Source: Carnegiea gigantea (lineage: Eukaryota; Streptophyta; Magnoliopsida; Caryophyllales; Cactaceae). Taken from it: a stretch of DNA of 64,000 bases. The notes beneath the pieces are model-generated. The model was not told the DNA's origin. It was given only the letters and a program-made list of their open reading frames with translations, and did no database searches. Positions 10,692-21,875 of the stretch are shown piece by piece. Numbering within the stretch: position 1 is the stretch's first letter; every line of letters starts with the position of its first letter. The stretch lies in NCBI GenBank assembly GCA_029747015.1, contig JAKOGI010000328.1, forward strand, positions 1 through 64,000. Reading direction: 5' to 3'. A program made the translations under genes and the position numbers.

Positions 10692-11391
10692 GGGCATTAG
10701 CAGCCCAGCTACACGCGTGAGGGAGGGACCTGCGAGTAACGCGCGTCCTACCTAGCCCAGGACACGCGTGCGTCAAACGGGGGACGGAACTGGTAGCCGT
10801 TCCGTCCCGCATTTCTATTTTTTTTGTCTTTTGTAGTATGAAACGCAGTGGTTTGGGTTTTGGGGTTGCACGGGATTGAATTTGAGGTGAGAAATCGGAG
10901 AGATAGTGTTGGCAATAGGAGAGAGAAGAGATAGAGGAGAGAGAAAATGGGCTTCAACTCCATTGAAGGAAGGAAGAGAGAGAAATCTGGGGGCAGGTAT
11001 GAAAATGTTGATATCGGGATTGGGCTTGGTGTTTTGATTACGTCGAGATTGTATGGTGGAGTGGCAGTATTGTGAATTTTGTGGAAGATTGGGGTTGATT
11101 TTTAGTATGTGGACCAATATTACAAAAGCAATTTATACATTTTTATATCAATAAAATCAATATTCATTACTCCCGAAAAATAAAAACATTCACACATGTT
11201 ACAAAAGTTAAAATACAAACACAGTATAAAAAATAAAAAGTAATTAATTAAGTTCCAATTGTGGGCTCCATGACAATTAATTGTCCTAAAATGAGTTCCA
11301 GTGATTGAAAAATTGAATGGAATGCAAGTGGAACTCATGCTGACGTGGCAGACCTGAGTTCCAAAAAATGAAACTCTGACTGAGAATGCCC
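10692..11391. mobile_element. PIF/Harbinger-like MITE, 700 bp
   Basis: Ends GGGCATTAGCAG and the reverse complement of the right end, GGGCATTCTCAG, match at 10 of 12 positions. Both are flanked by TTA (10689-10691 and 11392-11394), the 3-bp duplication typical of PIF/Harbinger elements. The left 130 bases are GC-rich (CACGCG words); the rest is AT-rich. Minus-strand open frames inside are not recognisable proteins, so it appears non-autonomous. Confidence 0.65.
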
Positions 11392-11572
11392 TTACAGAGA
11401 ACAAGTGTTAAACTACATCAACCAATCTGTGTTGATAACGTATGATTATGTGTGCTGTTAATGATAAGTTCAAATCATTTTACCTCAAAAAAAAAATTGG
11501 TTGAATAGAGTAGATATTAAATAGGGGTTTATCTTGATGAAGTGGAGTTTTATGTGGTCAGCCATCCAAATC

Positions 11573-11769
11573 TATTAGGAAATAAATCTTGTAAATATTT
11601 ATTTAGCAAAGTTCTTTGACTTAGAATAGGAAACTTGTATATTCAGCTAGGGTTAGTTTCTTTGTATTTTGGGCTTTATGTGCTTGTATATAAATACCAC
11701 ACGGGTACACGGCAGAGGAGAGATGAAGCAATCTTTAATACATTGAACTTCCTTGAATTTGTTATTATA
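11573..11769 (+). repeat. 5' LTR of the copia element
   Basis: 197 bp from TATTAGGAAATAAATC to TTATTATA. It carries a TATATAAAT promoter box at 11687-11695. It differs from the 3' LTR at two positions only. Confidence 0.95.
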
Positions 11770-11781
11770 TGGTATCAGAGA
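11770..11781 (+). other. Primer-binding site (initiator tRNA-Met)
   Basis: TGGTATCAGAGA immediately after the left LTR, complementary to the 3' end of plant initiator tRNA-Met as in most copia elements. Confidence 0.85.
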
Positions 11782-11836
11782 ATCTGGGACACCCATTCAG
11801 CACACCCAACAGCCGAGCCCCTCTTTGCCAAACATC

Positions 11837-14800
11837 ATGACCAAAGATCAAACCTTTGCAATTGATAACCAAAGCCCCTACTATCTTCACCCGTCTGACT
11901 CTCCCGGGGCAATCATAACATCAATAAAATTTGATGGGAAAAATTATGAGCTATGGGAGAGTGCAGTCAGGACGTCTCTACGATCCAAGAATAAACTTGG
12001 ATTTATTGACGGGACTATTACAAAACCAGAAGCAACGGAGGGTAAAAGCATGGCGGAGATCAATGCATGGAAATGGTGAATTCCATGATTGAATCATGGA
12101 TAATGAATGTAATTGAACCAAAACTGCATAAGAGTGTGGCGTACGTAGACTCGGCTCAAAAACTCTGGGAGAATATAAAGAAGCGGTACGCCATAGCCAA
12201 TATCCCGAATATTCACAAACTGAAGGCCGAGATAGCCTCATGCAAGCAAAACAATCAGGAGGTTGTCGAGTTCTTTTCTGGGCTTATGGGCTTATGGAAT
12301 GAGCTTGATAATTACATAAAGATTCCAACCTGTAAGTGCGGAGCAGCAGAGCAGATCCTAAAGACCGTGGAAGAAGATAAAATCCATCAATTCTTGATGG
12401 GGTTAGATGATGGGCCATACTCTACAGTTCGAAGTCAAATCCTCGCAATAGAACCACTGCCCTCGCTAGAGAAAATTTTTAACATGATTCAACAAGAAGA
12501 GAACCATAGAAGTGCAATGGCTAATCGAGATGCTCAACCCGAGAACATGGCGGTTTTTGCTACCTCACATATATCTCGTCCTGGATACTTGCGAGGTGAG
12601 CGACCATCATGTAAGCACTGTGGAAAGGTCGGTCATGATGAGACGACTTGCTATGAACTAGTGGGGTACCCAGCCGGATGGAGCAGCCGTGGGGGAAGAG
12701 GTGGCAGGAACAAGGGGCGTGGAGGACGAGGAGGCGGACGAACACATGGCTGCAGCGGACGAGGCAGAGAAGTCGCACATCAAGTGCATGCATCCGGTGC
12801 AGACCCAGCCAAGAGCAGCAGCCGAGAGCATGAGACAGGACCTTGTGATTCCAGGGGCATGACCACAACCAGTTTTACAGCACAACAGGTACAGCGGATT
12901 TTGAGTCTCATCGAGACTCCAAAATCAGCTCATGAGAAACTATCAGGTAAGGCAGTGTGGTTGCTCGATTCCGGGGCATCTTGTCATATGACCAATATGA
13001 TCTCTCTACTCCATAATGTCGAAAACATTCGTCCTATTCATGTGGAGCTTCCAGACGGGTCCAGCATCTTAGCCGTAAAACGGGGGACAGCCTCGGTCGA
13101 CTCTAGACTGAAATTACATAATGTGCTTTTTGTTCCCGGTTTACGTTGCAACTTGATTTCTATTGCGCAACTTGTTGAGGACAATATTTGTGCAGTAACA
13201 TTTAATAAAAAGCTTTGTGTGATACAGGACCTTACTACGAGGAGCCAGATTGGAGTGGGTGAGCCGAAGAGAGGAGTCTACTATCTGAAGCAAGAGACAC
13301 TGGAACGGGTTCACGCGAACAAGGCTATTTCATACGATACATGGCACTATAGATTAAGTCATCCGTCGAGCCAGGCATTATCTTATATTTTCGGCCAAAT
13401 TAGAAGTAGGAGTTCAAATAATTTATGTGATGTGTGTCTTCGTGCTAAGCAAACACGTGTGTCATTCCCTATTAGTGAAAATAAAGCAACAAACTGTTTT
13501 GACCTTATACATTGTGACTTATGGGGACCTTATCGTACAAAATCGTTTTGCGAGGCTCAGTATTTTCTAACTATTGTTGATGATGCCAGTAGAGGTGTTT
13601 GGATTTATCTTTTGAAAGAAAAGAGCGAAGCTTCTCAATATTTGAAAGATTTTTGCATTATGGTTCACACACAATTTGGGGTTATGGTAAAGATTATTCG
13701 AAGTGATAATGGGAATGAATTTACATCTAGACCCATGAGGTTGTTCTATAAAGAACGAGGGATTATTCATCAAACTAGCTGTGTTGACACCCCTCAGCAA
13801 AATGGTAGAGTAGAACGGAAACATCGTCACATCTTGAATGTGGCACGAGCCTTGCGTTTCCAAGCACACTTACCTATTGAGTTTTGGGGGGAATGTGTCC
13901 TAGCCGCAAGCTACCTCATTAATAGAACTCCCTCCTCTATCTTAAAGGGCAAGACTCCTTATGAAATTTTGTTCAAAACTCCACCCTCCTATGAACACTT
14001 GAAGATATTTGGTTGCCTGTGTTATGTTTATAATCATCAACGACCTAAAGATAAGTTTGAATCACGAAGTTGTAAGTGTGTATTTGTAGGCTATCCACAT
14101 GGTAAGAAAGGGTGGAAGGTTTATGATCTTGAAACTGGAAATATATTTGTGAGCCGTGATATAATCTTCGATGAGCAAACGTTTCCTTTTGGTGAGGATT
14201 TGGAAGACAATGCTCCTAATATGTTACAAAAGGAATATCACCATTTTTGGGAAACTGATGAGGTGAAGGAAGCTAATAGGAGGAGTGTGCCGCGACACGT
14301 GGGCTCCGAGACACCTCCTGCAGGGCTGAGCCCACCAGAAACCAATGGAAATTTCGGCTCTGACTCCTCTGCTCCAGGCCCACAGCCCCTGACGGGCTTG
14401 TCTTCAACTGGGCCGGACTCTCAATCCAGACCAGGCGATAGGGGGAGCCCTCGGTCTGTCCGCAGATCCTGCAGCAGCCAGGGTCCCCAGGCCTCAGGAC
14501 CACCAGAAGGGACCACAGACCACAGGCCCAATGGAACCCAGGAAGAGCAGCCTTCAATTATGACCCAACCGAACATGGAGGCAGGCCCACCAAATGCGGC
14601 TGGTCCAACATGTGAGCAACGAACTCGGAAAATGCCTAGTCATTTGCAAGATTATGTGTGTTTTTCAGCAAGCTCTCGTGACTCCTCTCTATCATCAACG
14701 GCCACTTGCTCACTCTCTAAGGTCTCCTCAGGTAAACCGTATCTCATTGCTAATTATGTTACCTGTCATAAATTTTCTCCTTCACATCGCGCCTATTTGG

Positions 14801-16355
14801 CCGCTATTACTAAGATTGTGGAACCCAGATTTTTTCATGAAGCAGTGCAGGACACTCATTGGAAAGATGCCATGATTAAAGAGATCGAGGCCCTTGAAAA
14901 GAACAATACATGGAGTGTTGTTGATTTGCCCCCAGGAAAGAAAGCCATTAACTGCAAATGGGTCTATAAAACAAAATATCATTCTGATGGGCGTCTCGAA
15001 CGATACAAAGCTCGTTTGGTCATTCGTGGTGACGAGCAAGTCGAAGGGTTTGACTACAATGAAACCTTTGCCCCAGTTGCCAAAATGACAAGTGTTCGCA
15101 CCGTCCTGGCCATCGCCGCTGCAAAAGGTTGGGAGTTACACCAAATGGATGTTCACAATGCGTTTTTGCATGGTGATTTGGACGAGGAAGTGTACATGAC
15201 TATGCCCCTGGGTTCCGTACCTCTAATCCTCATAAAGTCTGTCGCCTACACAAATCTTTATATGGCTTAAAGCAAGCACCCCGTCAATGGTTTGCCAAGC
15301 TTTCGTCCAAAGTACTCGAATACGGATTTGTTCGTACCTATGCTGACTACTCTCTTTTCACATACAAGAAGGCTGGTCAACTCATGGCTCTTCTTGTATA
15401 TGTGGATGATTTGGTGCTCACTGGTAATGATCCTAATCTCTGTGCCTTATTTAAAGATTATCTGCATAAGTGCTTCTATATTAAAGATCTCGGGTCTCTT
15501 AAGTATTTTCTCGGGATTGAAGTTGCGCGGAATTCGCAAGGGTTATTCTTGTGTCAACGGAAGTATGCCCTTGACATTATTGATGAATGTGGTCTCTTGG
15601 GCTCCAAACCTGCTGCCACTCCTATGGAAGTAAATCATAAATTGGCTCTGGCCACTGGGGCTCTTCTCCCAAATGCCACTCAATATCGCCGGCTAATTGG
15701 TAGACTCATCTACCTTACCATTACTCGCCCCGAACTTTCTTATGCTGTTCATATCCTTTCTCAATTCATGCAATCTCCCAAGGAGGCTCATTTCGAAGCT
15801 GCACGGAGAGTTCTTCGATATCTCAAAGGAAACCTCGGGCAAGGTATTTTACTTCGCAGTGATTCCGAACTCAAAGTCGTTGCTTACTGTGATTCGGATT
15901 GGGGGGCTTGTCCTCTCTCCTGCCGCTCTTTGACTGGTTTTCTTGTTACTCTGGGCGGCTCTCCTATATCTTGGAAGACAAAGAAACAAGGCTTGGTTTC
16001 TCGCTCTTCTGCAGAGGCGGAATACCGTGCCATGGCCACCGTTACCAGTGAGTTGATCTGGATAAAGTCGCTTCTGGCTGCCATGGGTGTTTATCATCCC
16101 TCTCCTATGACACTATTTTGTGACAATCAAGCAGCATTGCATATCTCCAAGAATCCTATCTTTCACGAACGCACCAAGCACATCGAGATGGACTGTCACT
16201 TTGTACGCGAACGACTCGTTTCGGGTGATCTCACCACCGGTTATGTGTCTTCGAAACATCAGCTTGCCGACATTTTCACCAAAGCTTTTGGTTCACAACC
16301 GTTTCATTTCTTAATGGGCAAGCTGGGTATAGTCAATCCCTATGCTCCACCTTGA
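11837..16355 (+). pseudogene. copia gag-pol polyprotein, broken by two frameshifts
   Basis: Gag begins at ATG 11837 (MTKDQTFAID). A one-base loss at the A run 12071-12073 moves the reading to the long frame 12067-15270. A second one-base loss at the C run 15205-15208 moves it to the frame ending at 16355. The long frame holds the UBN2-type gag, a zinc knuckle [14 protein letters not shown], the protease motif [11 protein letters not shown], the GAG-pre-integrase His/Cys region ([14 protein letters not shown]), the integrase core with its D, D and E positions, and the start of RT ([12 protein letters not shown]). The last frame holds the RT catalytic YVDD and RNase H (CDSDWGAC, SRSSAEAEYRA, CDNQAA). 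No in-frame stop was seen in any of the three segments. The breaks may be real or sequencing errors. Confidence 0.9.
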
Positions 16356-16362
16356 GGGGGAG
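16351..16362 (+). other. Polypurine tract
   Basis: cttgagggggag directly before the 3' LTR: the plus-strand priming site expected for a copia element. Confidence 0.8.
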
Positions 16363-16559
16363 TATCAGGAAATAAATCTTGTAAATATTTATTTAGCAAA
16401 GTTCTTTGACTTAGAATAGGAAACTTGTATATTCAGCTAGGGTTAGTTTCTTTGTATTTTGGGCTTTATGTGCTTGTATATAAATACCACACGGGTACAC
16501 GGCAGAGGAGAGATGAAGCAATCTCTAATACATTGAACTTCCTTGAATTTGTTATTATA
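16363..16559 (+). repeat. 3' LTR of the copia element
   Basis: 197 bp from TATCAGGAAATAAATC to TTATTATA, followed by the AAATC duplication. It differs from the 5' LTR at the fourth base (C for T) and in the AATCTCTAATA word (C for T). Confidence 0.95.
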
Positions 16560-18850
16560 AAATCTATGCCGAATACTTTCATGTTATAAAATTATTTCTC
16601 ATGGGTGAAAGTATTATAAAATCACACGTCATTTTTTCGTTTATACGATATTATGATTTTCAGTGTTATCGATCTCATGAATTATTGAATTTAATCTATG
16701 TCCTTCCATTCAACGTTGACTTTGATTTCGCCCTTCTATTACATGGTGTGATTTTTCTAAATCAAACCAAACCCTAATCTGGTAATCAAGCTAAGATCTT
16801 CCCCCATTTGTTAACAAGTGCGGGGTGAACCCCCAAGAAAAGTTAAGCAAGTTGCTTTATGAATATGAGTTTTCACGACTTATTGAATGGTCATCTCTTA
16901 TAATATGTCAACCTATTTAATTAAAGGGAGTTATACATGGATTCAAATCCTCAAAGACCTTATAATCTTTTCACCTACATTTTCCACCGACTTTAGTATT
17001 GTTAAATGTGCTCGTTCTACTAACAGATTATGGTGCTATTCAGGCCCAATTGAAATGTCATTGCGGTGACTCCTATATTGACTACTTAATTTTTCTATGG
17101 ACCATTGAAATGTCAAATTCTGTTTAAATTTAATATCTTTTTTTATTTTTATTAAGTAGTAAAATTACATTAAGAACCGATGTTCCTCTCAATCCACATG
17201 TCAAGTCCTTCCCCTATGAGCCTTTCCAAACCCACCTAACTCTAGACTGTCCCTAAATAGGGGAACCAACTTACCTGATCAATGCAAAAAAATTGAATCA
17301 GTAATGAGTTTTATATCATAAATTCATGTACCTAACTATCCGTCACTCTGTTTATATTTTTAAAAATTTTTAAATTTGTTTTAAAATCAAATGGTTAAAT
17401 TATAATAAAGTACAGTCATATATTGTAATATTCCTGCCTAGTGACTCAGCCTACAGTAAATTTAGGCAGATTCTTTTCATGCATCAAGAGAGATGTGCAT
17501 AAGATCTATGATGCTTAATTATTTATTATGATTTTGCTAATTGTCGGCTTTAGACGATGGTTAAAATAATAAATTTAGAAATAATAATTATATATACACA
17601 TTAAATATGGTAACATTAACAAATTGAAATTATATGGTGATTATATGTTTCCAAAACTGCCCTTTGATTATAGATAATTATGTTATCAAAAAGAAAGAAA
17701 ATCCCAACTTCAAGTCCTGTCCTTCTCACCGTTGCTGCGCATGCACATCATCACTAACAACGGCACAAAGGCAACAGCAACGATACCAATCCCAACACCA
17801 CCACCACTGCCACCCCTCTCCTGTACCACACAAAAAAGACCTTATGGTCATCACTACCACCACCACAACAATCACACCTAGGCCCTCTATTGAATTTCTG
17901 TATGTTGTCGACAATTCGACAAATCTTTTTTTTTTTAAAGACACCGGCAACACTTTCCCCCGAAAAAGGTGAACCCCATTTCAGGCATTTATGATTGAAA
18001 TCCATATTACAAAATAAAGATTTCACTTATTAGAAGGTTTTCGACAATTTTTATACATACATAAGAATCATATTTGCAGAGATAAAGTTGTACATATCTA
18101 AATCTTTCCAAACATGTTAAAAAGGGACCTATAATGTGTTGGGAAATTAAGGAGGTACCTCATCGCGGAACAGGATCTTGTTGCTCAGCGATTGCCCATA
18201 GACTCTTGAATTAGGACTTATGGTGGCTACTAGAGTCACCATCGTTGTCACACCCAAAACCCGAGCTCGATTGATGGTAAGGCTAGCGTGAGAGGAGAGG
18301 AGAGATAGTGAGGGCTGCTATATTGGTTAGATGCAACTAAAAAAAAACAATTAGGTCACGAAGACCACATATATATAGCTGCACATAGCTTGTAACCGAC
18401 TACAAGTGGTTAATAGGAATTTGATGGCCATGATTAATACATAATTAATCATTTGTAACTGCCCAATTAGTAGCATGATAATGTGACTGTTACACCTGGT
18501 CAACACAATGAATGTTGCATGTTGTGAGGACTGTGGTGCTTAATCAACCGGAAAGAAAATTATTCCAATAGTGGAGATAATGGCATGGTGATTTATATAA
18601 GAAATGAATGAATGCTGATTGGTGGATCATGCAGATTAGTATATATCATTTTCATGAATTAGCTTTACAAATAGATAAAGGTCAAAAAAACAAAAGGGTA
18701 AAGAATAAAGATAATGCACAGCCAGCAAATGCCAATTGCAATGCATTTCCAGATAATCAATGCTTTTCCCAATAATAATGTTGGAGAAAATCCTTCCGGC
18801 CTTTCCAGTATTTCAATACTGAACACATCAATTTTTCTGTGTCGTCCATC

Positions 18851-19029
18851 TTAGGGTCCATGGTCGGTGGTACGTGGCAGGCCTTCATTTGCCAGGTACA
18901 CTGAATCACTGTACATCAACGTAGGGGATCTCGACAACTCAACTTTTGGGACGCCGGCCAGGATGAAATTAAAGCCAAGATAGATACCCGCGATCCAAGT
19001 CTGCATGAGAAAAAGGAGAGCGTGACATC
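18851..19029 (-). other. Orphan exon-like open frame
   Basis: The minus-strand frame TWIAGIYLGFNFILAGVPKV... runs about 55 residues to a TAG. It is directly preceded by a strong splice-acceptor-like stretch (pyrimidine-rich, ending TCATGCAG) and is GC-richer than its surroundings. No upstream exon or known family could be matched. It may be the last exon of a dead gene, a captured gene piece or chance. Confidence 0.25.
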
Positions 19030-20412
19030 CACCCACTCTTCCTTAATTGGGGGGGAAGGGGGGGGGGGCTTCTGAAACTTTATGCATGATCTGTATGAAG
19101 ATTTATAAAATCGTAAATATTTAGAGAAGATAATTCTGCATAAGAGTTATTGTTAGACGGACTTCAGTAAATATAGTGTTTTAAAAGTTTTTGAATGGCT
19201 AATAATATGCTTTAGACGTATTTTTTTTTAATTTGGAGGTTATTATTAGTTTATCTAATAATGAATTTTATCACTGTCATTCTTAAATGAATTACTCGTA
19301 ACCCTAATTGTTATTAAAAGTTACAATAAAAGCTTCATGTCATAATTTGTTGTAAGTGAAGCGGTCTCACACATAATTTATTAGAAATTTGAGGGAAAAA
19401 ACCAAGGCGCATATTACCATTTGATCAAAATGAGATTTCTAAATCTGTCAAGTTTCCTATATCTGTATTTATTTGACTGTTAATGAGATGTTTATGATTA
19501 TATTTATAGTTTTTGTAAACTTTTCAAAAATTGACTGAAATTTTCTAGATTATGATTGAGTTCTCTTCTAAAAATAAATGGGTACTAATTCATTCCTTAA
19601 GAAGGTAAGAGTCGATAAGAAGTTTATTATAACAAAAGGAGTATGTGGGTAAATTTGACATCGAAAAACAGGGGCATTTCCTAAATTTGGTGAACATGAT
19701 TCAAAGAACAGGTGTAGTGGTAAGAAATCGACTAAAGATGCTCATGAGGGGTTTCAATGCAAAGCAATGCAAGATTCACTTACACCAAATAAAAGTGCCA
19801 AATAGGTGGTTGATTTTTGTAAGAAAGGTGGATTGTCTTTCATAAGAAACAAGACCCCCTGTCATTATAAAGATTACTAGCAGTTTAAGAAAAGAAGTTG
19901 AGAGCATAAGGCAAGTTCAACATCCTAAGTTGATTAGTCATTTACATCCTTAGCTGAAAGCAGGTATAACAACTAGACCGCATGATTTATTTGTAATTTC
20001 TATAGTTTAAGTTGATTATGAAAGTCGTATGTAAATGAAGCTTATTTTACTTTGTCATTTATGTTTGAACTTCGTCCAAATAATGATCTAGAAAAATGGA
20101 GTATTCAAATCCAATACCTTGAAAGTCCGATGTTAGATGGGGGGAGGAGGGTCTTATGTAGCAACTTTATGCTTAAGTAACTAAATTATAAAGACACTAG
20201 TTCTATTAAATCTTAGATTTTAAAACCATTACTACCTCCTACTTCATATAAATGAAGTAGAGGAAATTTAGAGAGCTATTTGTCTTTAATCCACTACAAT
20301 CCAAGCTAAAAAAACTAGTGTACAAACTTTTTTTTAACTACTAAAATTATGAATATATTTAGAAAAATTGAGTATTCATTAATAATCCTATGGTTGTCCT
20401 TCATCCAATGCT

Positions 20413-21182
20413 AGGGATGGAATTGTCTGTCGGGTGCCCTGAAATCAAACTGAAACCTGTCAAATGGGTCTAATTTCAGAATCGAAACTGATCAGACGAT
20501 TATGGGTCTAGTTCCTAATGTTAAGGAACTAGACCAATCAGTTGTAGTTCCTAAAATGAAACACGAATAAACAAGAACCAAAAACTGATTATGACCACAA
20601 AAAAAAAATCCTAGCATAAGGTATAGCCTATTTCTTCTATTAATTTTTCACATGGTAAAATGTCCTAATTCAACTTCTATTAAGCCCAAACCAACCAAAA
20701 AAAAAAAAAAAAAACTAAAGAAACATGCATTTCATTCTATTGAAGTTTATGTTTGTTATGCTTTTTTTTTGAGTCAAATTTTATAATTCGCTATCTTAAT
20801 TTATTATATTTGGTTCTGTCTTATAAATAGACAAATGTGATTTGCATCAAATCATATTAATTCAATGAATGTAATTTACAACCTTTAATTGGCAGGTGTT
20901 TGCTATAGAGCGAGGTCTTATACTTTATGGGCTTTGAAATGAATCATATTGTGCTATGACTTTTTTTTTATACAGTAAACAAATAGTAGATCTGAAAAAT
21001 TAAAAAAAAGTGTATAGTTGACACAGATACCCAAAATTGAACCTGAAATTGGTGGTTATGACTCTGATTCCCAAAATTATGGAACCTTTTGATTCCTAAA
21101 ACTGAGAAACTTGTTTACCTGGCTCCAAATTTGATTCCTAATTTTAAAATACGGTACCCAAATCCCGAAACTGCTCACCCTT
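20413..21182. mobile_element. Possible hAT-like element remnant
   Basis: It begins TAGGGATGGAATTG and ends with a reverse complement AAGGGTGAGCAGTTTCG. The subterminal regions hold many GGTTCC/GGAACC-type and CCAAAA words, as in plant hAT MITEs beginning TAGGGATGG. No 8-bp duplication was found. Confidence 0.35.
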
Positions 21183-21387
21183 ATTTTCCAATGTAAATAA
21201 AATTGAATGAGATGAACTTATAGTTTATGGTGTCACGCTCTTTTATAGTGAGGGTGGGACATTACATAGCTTCCCCAAAACCCAATTGCACATCTCCACA
21301 CTAACAATCTTTTTAATCTTTTTCATTTAATTAAACAAAACTCTAGATTCCCTTCGCATAATTAGGTCAAAGAAATGAAACCCTCCC

Positions 21388-21397
21388 TAAATATAAA
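21388..21397 (+). promoter_or_regulatory. TATA-like box of the 124-aa membrane protein gene
   Basis: TAAATATAAA about 105 bases before the ATG at 21501. Confidence 0.4.
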
Positions 21398-21500
21398 CCC
21401 CCATCTCCACCTCCTTTCTCGCCTAAGAAACTTCACTCCCACTCTCAGATACCACTTTCCCAAATTCAATCCTTTGTTCCATCAAACTAAGATCGAGTCC

Positions 21501-21875
21501 ATGGCGAGACAGTACAACTCATACACACAGTATCTCTCTCTGTCCCCACCACCTCTTCACCTATGCTGCTTCTTCTTCGTGCTGCTCTTATTCCTGGGCT
21601 TGTCATGGTACATCAACTACGAGCCGATGTGGGAGGACCTCATGGATCAGGTGAAGCTAGTCCTCATTATCTTCCCTGTACTCCTCATCCTCATCGTCCA
21701 CTGGCTCTCCACCACCCAAGATCGACGGCTCTCCTTCATCCCCTTGCCTGAACAGGACTCCATTCATAGAGCTGGTGGTTCCCCCTGGGGTGTGGGCCTC
21801 CTCCTTGTCTTCCTCATCTTCATGATCTCTTATCACTCCTCCATCAGGGAGAGCTGGTGGCCCTTGCTTAGTTAA
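21501..21875 (+). CDS. Small plant multi-pass membrane protein, 124 aa
   Basis: Single-exon gene starting MARQYNSYTQY. There are three hydrophobic segments: about residues 18-37, 51-68 and 95-109. The C-terminal half carries IHRAGGSPWGV, a block I recall as conserved in small uncharacterised plant membrane proteins. The frame is also open upstream to 21375, but the MARQ start fits the family and the TATA spacing. A minus-strand paralogue with the same LLILI...LST and IHRAGGSPWGV blocks lies about 2.2 kb downstream, split by a retrotransposon (24077-27041). The function of the family is not known to me. Confidence 0.85.
   Translation: MARQYNSYTQYLSLSPPPLHLCCFFFVLLLFLGLSWYINYEPMWEDLMDQVKLVLIIFPVLLILIVHWLSTTQDRRLSFIPLPEQDSIHRAGGSPWGVGLLLVFLIFMISYHSSIRESWWPLLS

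Larger units (their letters stand above)
11573..16559 (+). mobile_element. Full-length Ty1/copia LTR retrotransposon (4,987 bp)
   Basis: Two 197-bp LTRs flank an internal gag-pol region. The 5-bp target-site duplication AAATC lies directly outside both ends (11568-11572 and 16560-16564). LTR termini are TA...TA. The primer-binding site TGGTATCAGAGA follows the left LTR and matches the 3' end of initiator tRNA-Met. A purine tract GAGGGGGAG precedes the right LTR. Protein order is gag, protease, integrase, RT, RNase H, which defines Ty1/copia. The LTRs differ at only 2 of 197 positions by my count, so the insertion is young. Short LTRs and small total size suggest the Ale/Retrofit-type lineage, a tentative placement. 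Two one-base frameshifts break the polyprotein. Confidence 0.95.
16565..21374. other. Gene-poor stretch
   Basis: No well-supported gene. Items seen: a short minus-strand frame with an upstream TATA (ATG near 18244), an orphan exon-like minus frame (18851-19029), a G-rich tract near 19049-19070, a decayed gag-like plus-strand segment near 19640-19930, and a possible hAT-like element at 20413-21182. The remainder is AT-rich. Confidence 0.4.

Noticed and set aside
12560..12885. Minus-strand frames opposite the retrotransposon zinc-knuckle region
   Set aside because: These are shadows of the GC-rich gag coding sequence.
19640..19930. Possible gag zinc-knuckle segment (CKKGG...CHYKDY) on the plus strand
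   Set aside because: Cysteine-histidine spacing is not kept, stops are frequent, and no LTR or other domain lies nearby. It may be a decayed copia piece but is not supportable as a feature.
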